Shown piece after piece: positions 12,274 through 24,985 of a DNA stretch of 64,000 nt; positions within the stretch are counted from its first letter, which is position 1; each line of letters starts with the position of its first letter. A program made the translations under genes and the position numbers. Source of the stretch: Lotus japonicus. Taxonomy: Eukaryota; Streptophyta; Magnoliopsida; Fabales; Fabaceae. Under the pieces are notes generated by a model, which saw only the letters and a list, made by a program, of their open reading frames with translations, did no database searches and was not told the DNA's origin. The stretch covers positions 46,376,964-46,440,963 of the forward strand of contig NC_080044.1 in the NCBI RefSeq assembly GCF_012489685.1, in the 5' to 3' direction.

Positions 12274-12600
12274 GTCAAGGAACCTAGAGGGAGAGCGAGA
12301 GAGAGCCATCGAGAAATAGCGACGAAGAGAAGACGATCCATTCATATGTAGCTGAAGAATCAATTGAAGGTGGTAGGTGGTGTTGTATCTAGAAACATCA
12401 AACCTCATCCTCTTCAAACCAGGTATGACACTAGTGTATTACGACATTTGTGGGTGATTGAGAAATCATAATAGGGTTAGGGTTGATTACTTGATGTATT
12501 TGGGGTTGATTACTTGATGTATTTAGGGTTGATTACTTGATGTATTTGGGGCTGATATTTTGTTGTACGACGAAGTTGATTGATTGTTGTTCTCGCAGGA

Positions 12601-15600
12601 ATGGCAGAAAGTCTGTTCACAATCAGATTCTACCACAAGGGTCGTTTCAGAGCTGTCCTATGAGATATGATAGGGGAGAGACCTTTGACCTTGATCGTGT
12701 TGATGTGGACAGGTTCTCATACTTTTCGATCAAATATCTTGTGAGGGGATTTCTGGAATATCTTAATGATGGTTACAGTTTGTGGTGGAAAAGGTTAGAA
12801 GAATGTTTTGATCTAGGATTGAAGGAGATATTGCTGGACAAGTATGCAATGGAAGTAGCTAGCTATGGAATTGCTTCTAGGGGTGGTTGATATTTACCTG
12901 GAACGTATTGTGTCTTAGTTGCCTGATAAACACTCTACTGCAATGGAATTGACTAAGAAAGACTCTACTGGTGTATTGCTTGAAGGGAGAAGTCAACATA
13001 GGGAGGAACTACTGAATGAAAGGGAAGATCATGTGTTTCCTGTGTCAGTTACTCCACCTACTGGGTTGTCACGTCAAGACTCTACTACTGTGTTGCCTAA
13101 TGGGAGAAGCCATGGTAGGAAGGAGCTGCTGAATGAAAGGGAAGTACCTGATAAAGGAAAAGGAAAACATATTGATGAGAGTGACTCTTATGAGATTGAG
13201 ATAACATCATCAAGTGATAGGGACAGTCATAGTGATGTTATCATTGACAGTGAGGTTGAGATCTGCAGAGACTTGCCCAATGATAGCTTTGATAATGACA
13301 ATGAAACAACTTAGAATGGGGAACAAGGTGGAGAAACAAGGAGGAACATGGATAAGACACTGATACTTCAAAGTCAGAGCTAGAAGGGTGAAGGTAGTGA
13401 GGATGTTAACTTTGAAATTCCTCTTGAAGCTGCAGCCCAACATATCATTGAGGATGAGTATCATAGTGATGAGCTGATGGGTGATCTCTTTATTGGTGAA
13501 GAAGATTCTGGAACCAAGGTCAGGTATGTGAGGTTCAAGAAAGAGCTGCTATCCAAAGATTATAAGTTCAAACTTGGAATGAAGTTTGCCAATACAAATG
13601 AGTTCAAGGAAGTTATCCTTAAACACTCAGTATTGAATGGGAAGTGTGTAAAGTACAAGAAGAATGATAAGTTGAGACTGATGTTTGTATGCAAATAGGA
13701 AGGATGTGGATTTTTTGCATATCTTGCCAAGATGTCAGGGACTTCAACATATAGGATTAAGACACTGTATCCTAACCACACTTGTGGAAAAACCTTCAAT
13801 AATAAGAATGCAACAACTAAGTGGATTAAAAAGGTTGTTGAAGACAGATTGAAAAATATTAGTGCTGAGGTGCAAGTGAAGGACATTATTCATGAGATGA
13901 GGATAAAATATAGTACAGGTGTTAGTTGAGGAACAACTTGAAATTCAAGAAAAATAGGCAAGGAAGCTGTTGAGGGAGATGCCCTAAGACAGTACACCAT
14001 GCTGAAGTCTTATGCTGCTAAACTAATGAGGGTGAATCATCAAAATTCAACAGCTCTAGTTTTGAGATATGTTCCCATCACACTTCAGCCAAGATTTAGT
14101 TCTTTCTATATGTGCTTGGAGGCATGCAATCAGCCTTTAAGCTTTCCTGCAAACCATTCATTGAAATTGATGATTGTCACCTCAAAACCAAGTATGGTGG
14201 CATCCTTCTCATTACTGTTGGCAGGGGGACCCAAAACTAATATTTGTAGTGGTTTAGTCTGAATGCAAGGAATCTTGGAAATGATTTTTGAACCACTTGC
14301 TCCGGGATATTGGTGACAAAAGATGAGTTTTCATCAGTGATAAGAAAAAGGTAACTTAAGAAAAACTTGTAATTCAATTAGTTACATTAGTACACTGCAT
14401 ACTTACATTAGAATTTTATTTTTGCAGGGGTTTCTACAAGTATCTGATGAGGATCTTCCTGGTGTAGAGCATTGCTTATGTGTGAGGCTTTTGTATACAA
14501 ACATCAAGAAGAAGTTTGGTGGAGACACTGAGATAAGGGATATGTTTATCATGCTTGCATCCAAAACAACATACAAGGAGTTGTGGGAAGAGAAAATGAA
14601 AGAACTCAAAGAAATGAATGAAGATGCATACAAGTGGCTTTTAGCCATCCCCATAATTCATTGGTGTAAGCATGCATTTTCTTTTTACTCTAAGCGTGAT
14701 GTAATTATGAACAACTTAGATGAGACATTCAATTGTACCATTTTAGTTGCTAGGGACAAACCCATTATTACAATGTTTGAATGGATTAGGAAGTACTTGA
14801 TAACTGAGTTTTCTACCTTGAAAGAAAAAAGTAAAAGATAGATGGGTGATGTGATGCCCAAACCTAGCAATAGATTGATGGGAAGATAAAGTATAGTGGG
14901 AAGCGGGTAGCATTCTAGGTTGGTCAAGGTCTATTTGAGGTTGAACATTCAAATTTTTAAGACAAGTTCATATTTGATATAAACAAACAGACTTGTACAT
15001 GTAACTATTGGGAATTAGTTGGAATTCCCTGCAGGCAAGTTGTACCTTGTCTTTGTGAGAATGAACTGAGTTCTGAGAAATATGTGCATATGTATTACCT
15101 CAGGAAGTCATATAACACTTGCTATGAGCATATCATCTCCCTAATTAATGGTGAGAATAAATGGCCAAACCAGAGTCAGGAGGAAGTTCTGCCTCCTGAA
15201 TTTAAAAGACAACCTAGAAGGCCTACAATGTTAAGGAGAAGGGAACCAAATGAAGAGGCACAACCCAAAAAACTGAGGAGAGGAGGAAATACTTACACGT
15301 GTAGTGGGTGCAATTAACAAGGAAGGTCACAACAAGAGAAAGTGCCATGTGCCTCCACCACCACCACCACCTGAGCCAGAGCCCACTAATGATCAGAATC
15401 CATCACAAACAGAGGATCTTACACAAGTAAATTACTACTGCCACCTAATATGTTTTATGCCATATGTTTTACATCATGGCTAACCTCATCTTCTCTACAG
15501 GTTTTTGGACTGAGCACGCAGGAAACTAGATTTGTATCTGCAACTCCTTCAAGATATCTGGCTACTGCTCCTTCAACCCAACCACAAGAAGTTGCATCCT

Positions 15601-15904
15601 CGCAGCTAACACCTACTACCAGAACTATATTAGCATCCTCACTGCCAGCAACAGTTCCACAACCAACTGCTCCACAACTACTAGAGGAAGACAAGGTGCA
15701 CCACAACTGCTAGAGGAAGACAAGTTGCACCACAACCAACTGTTGTTGCCAGAGGAAGACAAACTGCACCACTAGCAACAGCTCCACAACCAAGTACTAG
15801 ATCTGCTTCTGTTGCTGCTGCTTTACAACCCAAAAAAAGTCGCATCACATCCCAAAAAACATGCTTCACAATCCAAAAAATCTGTTGTTGCTGTCTCTAG
15901 TTAA
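12601..15904 (+). pseudogene. MULE transposase (MURA-like), multiply broken
   Basis: The pieces are in order. A likely splice acceptor (ctcgcag, just before 12600) precedes ATGGCAGAAAG. The N-terminal domain (frame ending 12890) includes DLDRVDVDRFSYFSI and SLWWKRLEECFDLGLKE. An acidic linker lies at about 12919-13315. The MuDR DNA-binding domain (13477-13929) has FKLGMKFANTNEFKEVILKH, KNDKLRLMFVCK and YPNHTCGKTFNNKNATTKW. Its tail is frameshifted near 14000-14260. The DDE C-terminal part follows an apparent intron (gtaact... tttgcag, about 14350-14427) with HCLCVRLLYTNIKKKFGG and WCKHAFSFYSKRDVIMNN. A SWIM-like zinc part ('CTCNYWELVGIPCRQVVPCL', about 14993-15053) and a basic CxxC tail (RGGNTYTCSGCN) end it. 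A TAG at 13696 interrupts CK-stop-EGC and other frameshifts follow, so it cannot be translated whole. Confidence 0.85.
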
Positions 15905-16088
15905 AGGGTTAAAAAAGGGGTCCAGACAATGAGATAGGTCATTGGGTTATGAATCCTGGACAAGATGGTGCAAGTGGAACTGCTGGACTTGCTGCAAGAG
16001 AGGAAATAGCCAAGGAACCTGTGTAAGAAAGAGATGGCTTTAAAGAAAAAGGGAATCACATGGTACTTTAGAACAACTTTGGATGCTA

Positions 16089-17417
16089 TTTTTTTTTTCG
16101 AAAGTGAAAGATAATATTAGATAAATAGAAAGGACCAAGCAATACAAACCCTCCCAAACTTCCTATACCAAAAAATCAGTTTCGAGCAACAGCTCTAGCG
16201 AAAATCACTATACAAACCCTCCCAAACTCCCTATACCACCAAAGAAATGCCCCAAACCAAACCCCTAAAAGGCCGCATACATCAACAAAACCCCTCAAGA
16301 CCCCTCAAAAACCCATAAGAGAACCAAGCAACATAACCACACTAGCGAAACAAGCAACTCCTATAAAAAAAAGAAGGCCACCCTAAGAAGCTATGCGCGC
16401 CGAAATCTGGGCCGCTAACTGGTTCAAGGCAACGACATCAGAGCAAGAGTACTCTAGGCCCAACCGTTTTCCCATAAAAAGGGCACTCATTGCCCTCATC
16501 AAAACACCCCGTGGTTATGAGAATTCGACCGGCAAAAGCATCAATTCCCGCCCGATTGAAGAGACCTCTGCTTGCGAACTGGAAGAGATTGAGTGGCTCA
16601 ACTGTTTGTCTCTGTTTTCACCCTTCCTAGGCCGACCTCGGCGTCGTCGAGCGCTCGTCTCCAGTCCTTGATCCGTAACTGCACATCAAGCAATCTCCTT
16701 GAGTTGGGCATTACACACCTGTTCCCTGGGCAGCAAATCCGACCCCTCTTGTCCTCCTTCAAATCCACCATCCACGCTGCCAGCTACAACAGAAGGTAAG
16801 AACACTGCAACAGAGAAGTAGTTGCAGGCGATTCCTTCCTCTCCGAGCCAAGAGGCCATGACACAATCTCCGGAAAAAGGAACTCCACATGCATTTGATC
16901 CCCTGAAGAGCCTTCCAACCCGCCACCTCTGAACATGGCTGGCTCGACCACCTTCGCCGGCAAAGACTTCCAGAGGGTACCCTAAGAAACAGAGCAAACC
17001 CTTGGAAACCTAGCCGGTGGCACTGAAAGGGCCGCTCCACCAACTCTGAGGCCGTCAAGCACAGACGTTGCAGAAGCACCTTGCTCCTAGGAGAATAATC
17101 AGACGAATCTGAAGCGAAAACGTCTCCCTAACTTACGTTTCCTTTGGACAAACACATTCGAGATCCTCCCGAAAAGAGCAAACAGACCTCGAATGTGGTG
17201 GTATCCCACTGCTTCCTCAATGCCATCCACGAGCATAGTAGGTTTCCGTCGCCGTTCTCCGCCGTTGTTGTGATTCAGAGCGTTGTTCTCTGCCTCCCCT
17301 ATGTCTGCATCATCATCCTCGCCATCCAAAGCCTATATCGGGCCTCCCAATGGACCCTTTGACTCGTCTTCATCCTTCCCATCGCCGTCCTCCGCCGCGC
17401 CTTGCTACGCTTCACTC
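16089..17417 (-). mobile_element. LINE (non-LTR retrotransposon), internally deleted
   Basis: On the minus strand the 3' end is '...ctaatattatctttcactt' followed by an A-tail, seen as a T-run at about 16090-16099 on the plus strand. The 5' part encodes the start of a plant LINE ORF1 (17329-17099) with an RRM-like stretch. At about 1.3 kb, and without any endonuclease or reverse-transcriptase motif, it is a deletion derivative. The 3' region holds a direct repeat of about 70 bp period ('acaaaccctcccaaact' at 16143 and 16213). Its 5' end abuts the first Gypsy LTR, and no target duplication could be found. Confidence 0.7.
17099..17329 (-). pseudogene. LINE ORF1 fragment with RRM-like motif
   Basis: The 76-codon frame contains MLVDGIEEAVGYHHIRGLFA followed by LFGRISNVFVQRKRKLGRRF, ending RFRFV. 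This resembles the RNA-recognition motif at the N-terminus of plant LINE ORF1 proteins (RNP2-like 'MLVDGI', RNP1-like 'RRFRFRFV'). The frame stops right after RNP1, where full proteins continue for several hundred residues. Downstream minus-strand frames (17079-16686) are too disturbed to assign. Confidence 0.6.
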
Positions 17418-19850
17418 TCAGAGACCCAAGTTTTTAAGCTTAGAATAAATTAATTAAATTCATATTCACGATTAGGTTTCGAGGTATCGTGAAGGAAACC
17501 TGAACAAGTGGTTATCAAATGGAATAAATTTATGAAGGAGAAAGTTCAGGAAAAGGCTAAGGATAGTATTAAAGTCGATATAAGTTATAGCGCAAATAGT
17601 ATTCGCTTATACCTAGGACGAGAGCGATAGTAAACGATTAATTTACACTTAAAGACACGATGGAAACTAATTCTAAAAAAATTTTCAGAGAAATGTTAGA
17701 ACTTATCTTAATCTTTCCATGACGAGCATTTCGATACGAAACCCTGAAATGTACGAACGTCCGATTCTAATTCTTGGAGGTTTGCCGAAACTAAATCCCT
17801 GATAACTTAAGAAACTTAAAATAAACGGTCGATGAAGACTTTTTCTATTCGGAGCTTCAAACGAAGATTCCACACACGTATACCTATTTCTTTCGATGTT
17901 TCTAATCTTTCTTCAGAAAGAAGTTTCCTGATCCGACATCAACTACAAAAAGTAGTTTTTTGGGTAAAATCGATTTACACCGACTTTGGATCGTTTGCTT
18001 TAATTCCAAGAAACCTGTTTCGAGTTCTGAAATTCTGTCGCCAGAATCTATCTTAGAATTAACAGAGGAACGCGCAGGAAAAATCCGAATCGCGAAATTT
18101 TCATTTTTCCGCATTTTCCATAAACTAAAAATAGCCTGAAAAAAATCAAAAAAATTCCCAACACCATAGCCATCGAACCCGCGAGCTTGGAGGAGGAGGA
18201 GGAAGAAAAGATTTTCGCCGTTTCTTGCCTGATCGCTGCACCGTTCGTTGCTACGCGTAGACCTCGAGGTATAGAAGCTATTCCTTACTTCTGATCGTCA
18301 ATTCTGTCGCTTTTCTCTATGTCTTTCTGTGCTCAAAGTTTTGAGCTTTTTGTAAAACTGTCCAAATAACTTGATTTCAGTATCTAAACTTATTACCTAC
18401 ATGCCCAAGAGCATGAATATCCGGTTGTTTTCTGCTGAATCTCGCCGAATTGCCGCCGAGTTTCAATTCTGCTCGAAAAACCCATTTTTGGCCAAAGCTT
18501 CGTTCTTTGGATTAAAAACTTTCGACTGAGCTTCGTGTCAGTAGGATTAGTTGTTATAAATGTCGTTAGGAACACGCTCATCAAATTTATTTCTCAAAAT
18601 TCCGACTTTGAGTTTTCAGGCTAAAAACACTGACAAAAATACCCCTGTGTTAGTTTTCGACCTGATAATTTTTCTGAGAGTTTCCCTGGCCTAGATATCG
18701 CCTAAGAATACCTAGGAATTAAATTAGATCGAAGAAAAAGTTCGGGAAACCCTATTTTGATAGTGGCCGAAACTTATTTGGTAGGGTACCGTGTCCAAAA
18801 ATAATTTTTGGGTCTGTATGACCTGAGTTATAGCGTAGCTCTCTCCGTTGTCGAAATTTTGGCTTAGGTCTCGTGTCATTCTGAATTCTGTAGCTCGAGT
18901 TATGGATGTTTTAGCGAATAAAGTGTTTTTGTACAAAACTTGAATCGAGTCAAAACTCATCCATTCGGGGAAAGCCCTTCCATTCGTGCCTAAATGTTGT
19001 ACTCTGAAGCTTCTTGAGTTTTGTGTAACGTTAGTTAGTATTGTTTCGATTGTACCGACTTATTTTGATTGATTTTTGCTTTGTTTGCTCTAAGGTTCGT
19101 TTGTGGAAACCTTGGACTTGACTGAGCAAGCTTGTGAGCGTGACTTACACCGTGATTCTGAAGGAACTAGAGGTGAGGGCAACTTACCTTGCTAGCTAAT
19201 GTTTTAGGCGTCGATGAATTCGACTTGATTTATTGTTTATGCACTTGATTGTGATTGACTAGGAAAATGTTTTCTGAGGCTACGACTGACAATGATAATC
19301 ATTTATCGCTGGAATTGTTTTTGATATTGATTCACATGCTATGTGCTAAATGGTTAATCTAGGATGTGTTGATATATGTGTCTTGACTTTCGGGTTGTGC
19401 TAATTTGATTATGCAAATTTATGCCAAATTTATCATGAGATTTTGGGAAAGTTTGACGGGACGAACGGAGGTTCGGGCCTTGTTATTGTGTTAATGGATC
19501 GAGACCTTCTCTGGGAATTACTGGGATGATGGGATCTTTTAAACTTATAAGATTAGAGATAAACCTAAATGGAATCTATTTTACAAGGAAAATTCATAAT
19601 ACACTAAACAACCTCTGAATGTCAGATGAAAGCTTAGAGCTCGGATGTTAGTTTTGGAAAATGAGAAGTGTCGCCGAATCCAAGTTTTAGGGTAACTAAT
19701 GAGTTTCTGAGTATGTTGGTACTCTTCACTCGATGAGCAGTTTGTTGTTTGACTATCTAAAGGATAAGCAGGGGAACTATAAGTTTCCAAGTACATTGGT
19801 ACTCCTTCGCTCTTTGAGCAGTTTATTTAGCCATCCAAATGATGAGCCGG

Positions 19851-20255
19851 GAAGCTTCACTGAGGCGTGAGACTTCGTGAAAGCATGGAACTTCACTGAA
19901 GCGTGAGACTTCGTGAAAGGGTGCAAATTCACTGAAGCGTGAGACTTCGTGAAAGCAGAAACTTCACTAAGGCGGGAGACCTTGTGGAGACGGGAACCTT
20001 CGCTGAAGTGGGAGACTTTGCGGAGGCGTGAAACTTCACTAAAGCGTGAGACTTCGTGAAGGCGTGAGACTTCATTGAAGCGGGAGACTTCATGAAGGCG
20101 CGAAACTTCATTGAAGCGTGAGACTTCGTGAATGCGTGAAACTTCACTGAAGCTTGAGACTTCGTGAATGTGTGAGATTTCACTGAAGCGTGAGACTTCG
20201 TGAAAGCGTAAGACTCCATTGAAGCGTGAGACTTCATGGAAGCGTGAGATTTCAT
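19851..20255. repeat. LTR minisatellite, 18/36-bp units (LTR1 copy)
   Basis: About 22 degenerate units of 18 bp built on gaagcgtgagacttcgtg. Neighbouring units differ, giving a 36-bp higher-order period. Since 18 is divisible by three, two minus-strand frames stay open: a 190-codon frame with SRFNEVSRLHEV-type units and a 108-codon frame with SHASVK-type units. The same array occurs in the other two LTRs. Confidence 0.9.
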
Positions 20256-20968
20256 CGTCGTTTACCCTAGGGCAAACGACAGGGAACATTTGTTTAGTTA
20301 GACACTTGTGCGTTGGGAGGACGATACATTGTTTGACTAACCTTATCACCTAACTTCATATGTTGAGATTTTGATGATTTGATATTGGTGAACATCCTTA
20401 TGTTATTTGTTGAATTGTTGAGATATTAAATATTGTGTTGTTACTAGAGATTCGATAACATGTCATGTATATACCTTAGGGTAGGCAATGCAGAATTTAT
20501 ATGTATATATACAACATATATATATATACCCCCTTATTCTTCACATGTTGCTTGTATTATCTATCATATTCTGTGAGTTGACCCTCGCGCCTTGGCTTTG
20601 TGTTCATGTTTGTGTTTGGGCGGTCGGCCTGCTGCCAGACGTTCAACAGCTGATTTGTGATGGTTCGTCATTCGGGGAGGACCCGGAGTGAAATGACTAC
20701 TACTGAGCCTTCGACGTGGACCCGAACTTCATGCAGGATCGGATGAGGGTCAATGTTAGGGGTGTAGTATATCGGGTTTCGTTATCGTAGCTCTGATTTT
20801 CATTTCTTATTTTGGGGCAGGGTCGGTCCCCGACTATTAGCTTTTTGTGTGGTTCTCTTCCATGAGGATCACAGGGAGTTGTCGGACGTAGGAGGTCCTT
20901 TGGAGGCCGTTTTGGGCTGACTTACTTTCTTGGAGGACTGTATTTATAAAACTTATGACTCTGGCTAT

Positions 20969-23900
20969 TGTAACACCCCGATTTCGGTGGCGTCACTTTA
21001 GTAACCAAAAGTAAACTTAATGCGGAAAACGTGAATATTTTTTTTTTTGATAATAACTAAGACAAGACTGAATTAAATAAAACCCAAATGCGAAAAGTAA
21101 TAAAACTAATATACAATATATAAACAGCCCCCGCTGTAGTAGTAACCTCGTCACGAGTAAACCTCCAGTGACGGTAATAGAAGAGTAGCGCCCGTAGGCA
21201 ATATATACAAACCAAATGAAAAGGGTGAAGTGCCCGCAACACCATCCCTCAAAACTGAGAATCAGCTGACCCAATGGCCTGAAAATAAGACCTCCTAAGT
21301 CCAACCAACTCTCTGTGATCCCCGTAAGGAAACCACACAAAAAGCTATAGGCGGATCTACCCTGTCCCCTAAGTAACAAAAGAAGCAAGACTGTCAGAGC
21401 TAAAACTCTACTCCTACACTAATCCTAACTCGAGGAGCTCATACCAACACTCAGAACTATGTGCTAGCATGATCGTCGTCTGAATCAGAATCCAGAACGA
21501 CCAAGTCTATCGACCCTATCCGTCCTCCCCTCGCTCCTGCAACGCCCTCCGATGCTGGACTCACGGGCTTAGGGCCCGAACCCTGATCATCAATGATCGC
21601 AACGGAGGGTGCACTAGACCCTGCCGAGGGCACTCCCACTGGAATCTCCTCTGAGGGATCCTCCTCCTCTGAAGATGACGGTGGCGGCGGTGCTCCTCCA
21701 AGACCTGGTCCACAGTGAACGCCCGGTGGCAAGTTGAAGCTGATAGAGCATCGCCTCAACACTCCTGACCTCAAGAGTCCTCCACTATCCACGTGGTCCT
21801 CCATGATACGCCCCGAATACGTCGCTCGGTGGCTCGCGGGGTCAACCACCCACGACCCGGGGTCGTCCTGATCTATCATCTCATACCTAATCCCCCCGAA
21901 GGGTGGACCATGGTGTACCAGTCCGCAATATTCATCTAACAAAAGGCGTTGTCCGCCAAAACACACACAGAAGACGCGAGGGTCAACTCTAAAGAACTAT
22001 GTAGATAATAAACCCAATAGGTACAAGTAATAGATAGCCACTTAGGCTTATAACTAGAGATATCATTCCTAGGGTTGCATGTTCCACAAAATCATAACGA
22101 CAATACTAACAATTAGCATGTTCCAAGTAAGTTTATCAAATAGCAACCACACTCATCAACTAAGTCAGTATGCATGTTGCGTGATATGTATGCAGGTTAA
22201 CCCAGTCAACCAATATGCAATCCGGAAACGGATGGACATCATCGGATCAGCCCTTCACCAGCCACGGTGGTGCCATTTCGGCCCGTGATGTCTCTTACTC
22301 CCACTGGGTATTCAGATCAGCAGTAAACCCGTAGGTCTGCCATTTCGGTCTGCTACAAGAGACGTCTACAAACGCTCTTTCACGGCATTCCGGGTCTTAT
22401 GACCATTTTGGAAACCGACGAGGTCCAGAGTACGTCCTGTGTTAATACCTCATTAATGTTGCATGAATGCAAGATGATTAGTCAATCAACGTCTCCGTCC
22501 TCACTCGACACGTCGCCACGTGTTCTAGGTAAATTAAAGTCTCTAAAATCTTACCCTAAGGCAAAGTCGATTCTGCGACAAAAGACACACTTCACAACAC
22601 ACATCGCTGCTCCAACAGCACTAGAGTATCACATACTCGGGAACTAAAGGTTCCCCGGACTTATCCCCAGGATAGCCCCACAACATAGCTGCTCCAACAG
22701 CACAACAACCAACGCTGCCCAACAGCACAACAACAACAGACTCAACACTTGGATCCGACGACACTTCTCGTTTTCCAAACTATGATTTTCATCCAAAGCC
22801 TCCTTTCGAGATTATTACCCTTACTTAAAGATTTAGAGGTTGTTTAATGTCTTATGAATTTTCTTTTCAAAATAATATCCTTTTTAGTCTTATCGCAATT
22901 CCTATAAGTTCTCGGGATCTTCGAATCCCCAAATGACTCCAGAGAATGTCTCGATCCATAAACCCTATACAAGGCCCGAACCTCGTTCGTCCTATCAAAC
23001 TTTCTCAAAACTCTCAAAATAAAATCGGCATGACCTGCCCGCTATTCTCACCATTCAGAATCTCAGATTTTCAGTGTAAAGCATATTTAAATCATCACAA
23101 TCAACAACATGTCATATATCAATAAATCGCATCATAAACACTTAGCACTTAGCATATAAAGCATGCACCACACATCCTAGATTACCCACATAGCACATAG
23201 CATGTAAGTCAATCTTCAAAAACATTCAGTAGATGAATCATCTACATTGTCAGCCGAAGCCTCAGAAAACATTTTCAATCACACACAATCTCAGTGCATA
23301 AACAGTAAACAATGTCGAAATATCGACCCTAAGCATTAACTAGAGATTCAGTGAGAAGCCCTCACCTGAAGGTTCTCCAGCAAAAACTTCAAACTCTTCT
23401 TCACAAGCAAGGCGTTGATCCTCAGGAAATTCCTCAAAATCACCTTTAGAACAAAACCACAAAAATCAATCAGAATCTATCGGAAACTAAGCTATCGATA
23501 CTTACTAAGGTTACTCGAAGTAATCTATACTCTAAGGTACGATAATCTAGCGCGAAAAGACAAGTTTTCGGAAAAGGAAAATTTCCTCCTCCCCCCTTAT
23601 AGCTCTCGGCCACTATAGGTAATTGTAGGGTTCGATTTTTCTTCGATCAAACTTGGTTCCTATGCTTTCATAAGCCGTAACTAAGGGTATTCTGAACTCG
23701 GAAAAATTATCGGATCAAAAACTGTCGCAGGGGTATTTTGGTCATGATTTTTAACTTAGGATTTTCAAAACTGAAATCCCAAAAATAAAATTTTGCAGGG
23801 ACGTCACCAACGACGTTCATAACAACTAATCCTACTAGCACTAAGCTAAGGCGATAGTTTACAGCCTAAAGATTGGAGCTTTACACCAAAAACTACATAA

Positions 23901-24985
23901 ATGGGTATTTTAGGCTCAAATTGATTCCGACGGAATTCCGGCGACATAACGGAAAATCTAATCCGGCAGAAGTGATCTTGGGCATACATAGAAGAGGTTT
24001 AGAATCAGAAATGAAAGATTCAGGATAGTTTTGCAAAAACCCATAAACTATCCACTCAGAAAACTCTACAGAAAAGCTATGGAAAAAGCGATCGGAGGTA
24101 AGGATTAGCGACTATACCTCGAAGCCTTGAAGTAGCAACTGATTGATCGACGATCAAGCAAACGATGAACAAAATCTCCTCCTCCTTCTTCCTCTTTGTG
24201 GCCGCGGGTTTGGGTGGGGAAATGGGTAGAAAATTTGGTTTTTTCTTCCTTTATTTGCTATATATAGAAGGTGGAAATTCGCGGGAAAAAGAAAGTTTCG
24301 CGAATCTGATTTTTCCGGCGTCACTCTCCATGAATTATAAGATATGTTTTGGCAAAAGAATTCTAAAACTATAAAGAGGTCTCCTTGTATTTTTGGCAAC
24401 TAATGCAAAGTCGGTGCAAAGTCGGTGTAAAACTATTTTACCCGATAAGTTGCTTTTTGCATCGAATGTCGGAATGGAAAACTTCCTTCTGAAGAAAGAT
24501 TGAAATCATCAAGAGAAATGGGTGTACGCGTGTAGAATATCCATTTGAAGCTCTGAATAGATAAAGTCTTCATTGTCGAGAAATTCTAGGGTTTTGAAAT
24601 ACCAGGGATTCGGTTTCGGCAAACTTCCGATGATTGGAATCGGACGTTCGTAGATCCTAGAGTTTCGCCTCGAAACGATTGTGATATAAGGAAAAAGAAA
24701 AGTTCTAACACTTCTCTGAAGATTTTTGGAATTAACTGCTATCGTGCCTAAAAGTGAAAAACTAGCTATTTATTCGGGTTTCTGACCTAGGTTTAAGCGT
24801 AAAACGTTCGTGCTATAACTTTTATCGATCATAATGAAATCCTTGAACTTTTCCTGAACTTTCTCCTTCATAAATATATTTCATTTAATAAACTTTCGTT
24901 CAGGTTTCCCTTCACATCACATCAACCCTAATCGTGAATAAGAAGTTTATTCACTTAGCATAAGCTTAAAAACTCGGGCCTTACA
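20969..24985 (-). mobile_element. Nested solo Gypsy LTR A, related subfamily
   Basis: It starts TGTAACACCCCG and ends GGGCCTTACA on the plus strand, so the LTR reads TGTAAGGCCCGAG...CGGGGTGTTACA on the minus strand. It is flanked by a perfect GCTAT duplication (20964-20968 and 24986-24990). LTR2 at about 44135 shows the unoccupied site 'ctctggctatgggtc'. Its 3' part is clearly homologous to the host LTR (for example 'agctttttgtgtggtt' and 'gatcacag.gagttg'), but the middle is diverged. A minus-strand TATA-like tatatatag lies near 24258-24266. It is 4017 bp with no internal region, so it is a solo LTR. Confidence 0.95.
21457..21966 (-). CDS. 169-codon ORF inside solo LTR A, unknown function
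   Basis: This long frame starts MCFGGQRLLLDEYCGL, has a middle PDxxSWVVDP/SHRATYSGRI-like stretch, a proline- and serine-rich part (GGAPPPPSSSEEED) and an acidic C-terminus (DSDSDDDHAST). The start corresponds to the 'tgtgtttgggcggtcgg' part of LTR1-3, where only short frames survive. I recognise no domain, signal peptide or membrane segment. It may be a remnant of an LTR-encoded ORF or chance in a GC-richer stretch; the acidic tail and even composition make it worth comparing with other copies. Confidence 0.35.
   Translation of the reverse strand: MCFGGQRLLLDEYCGLVHHGPPFGGIRYEMIDQDDPGSWVVDPASHRATYSGRIMEDHVDSGGLLRSGVLRRCSISFNLPPGVHCGPGLGGAPPPPSSSEEEDPSEEIPVGVPSAGSSAPSVAIIDDQGSGPKPVSPASEGVAGARGGRIGSIDLVVLDSDSDDDHAST

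Larger units (their letters stand above)
11937..16088 (+). mobile_element. Decayed Mutator-like element (MULE), 3' end lost or interrupted
   Basis: The left part (about 11937-12120) has the 'ggcttaattatcgttttggttcctgaaatag' style of MULE terminus seen in legumes, followed by a leader with a GA microsatellite and a broken MURA-type transposase gene. The right terminus is not seen: the sequence runs into the poly(T) of a minus-strand LINE at about 16089. I did not find its continuation beyond the Gypsy cluster at 55.4 kb. The left boundary is approximate. Confidence 0.7.

Noticed and set aside
12159..12417. Ser-Leu repeat open frames on the minus strand
   Set aside because: They are the (GA)n microsatellite read as codons, not a protein.
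19777..20349. 190-codon minus-strand frame in LTR1 (and equivalents in LTR2, LTR3)
   Set aside because: Open because of the 18-bp repeat period; a second frame is open too. Kept as a repeat, not as a gene.
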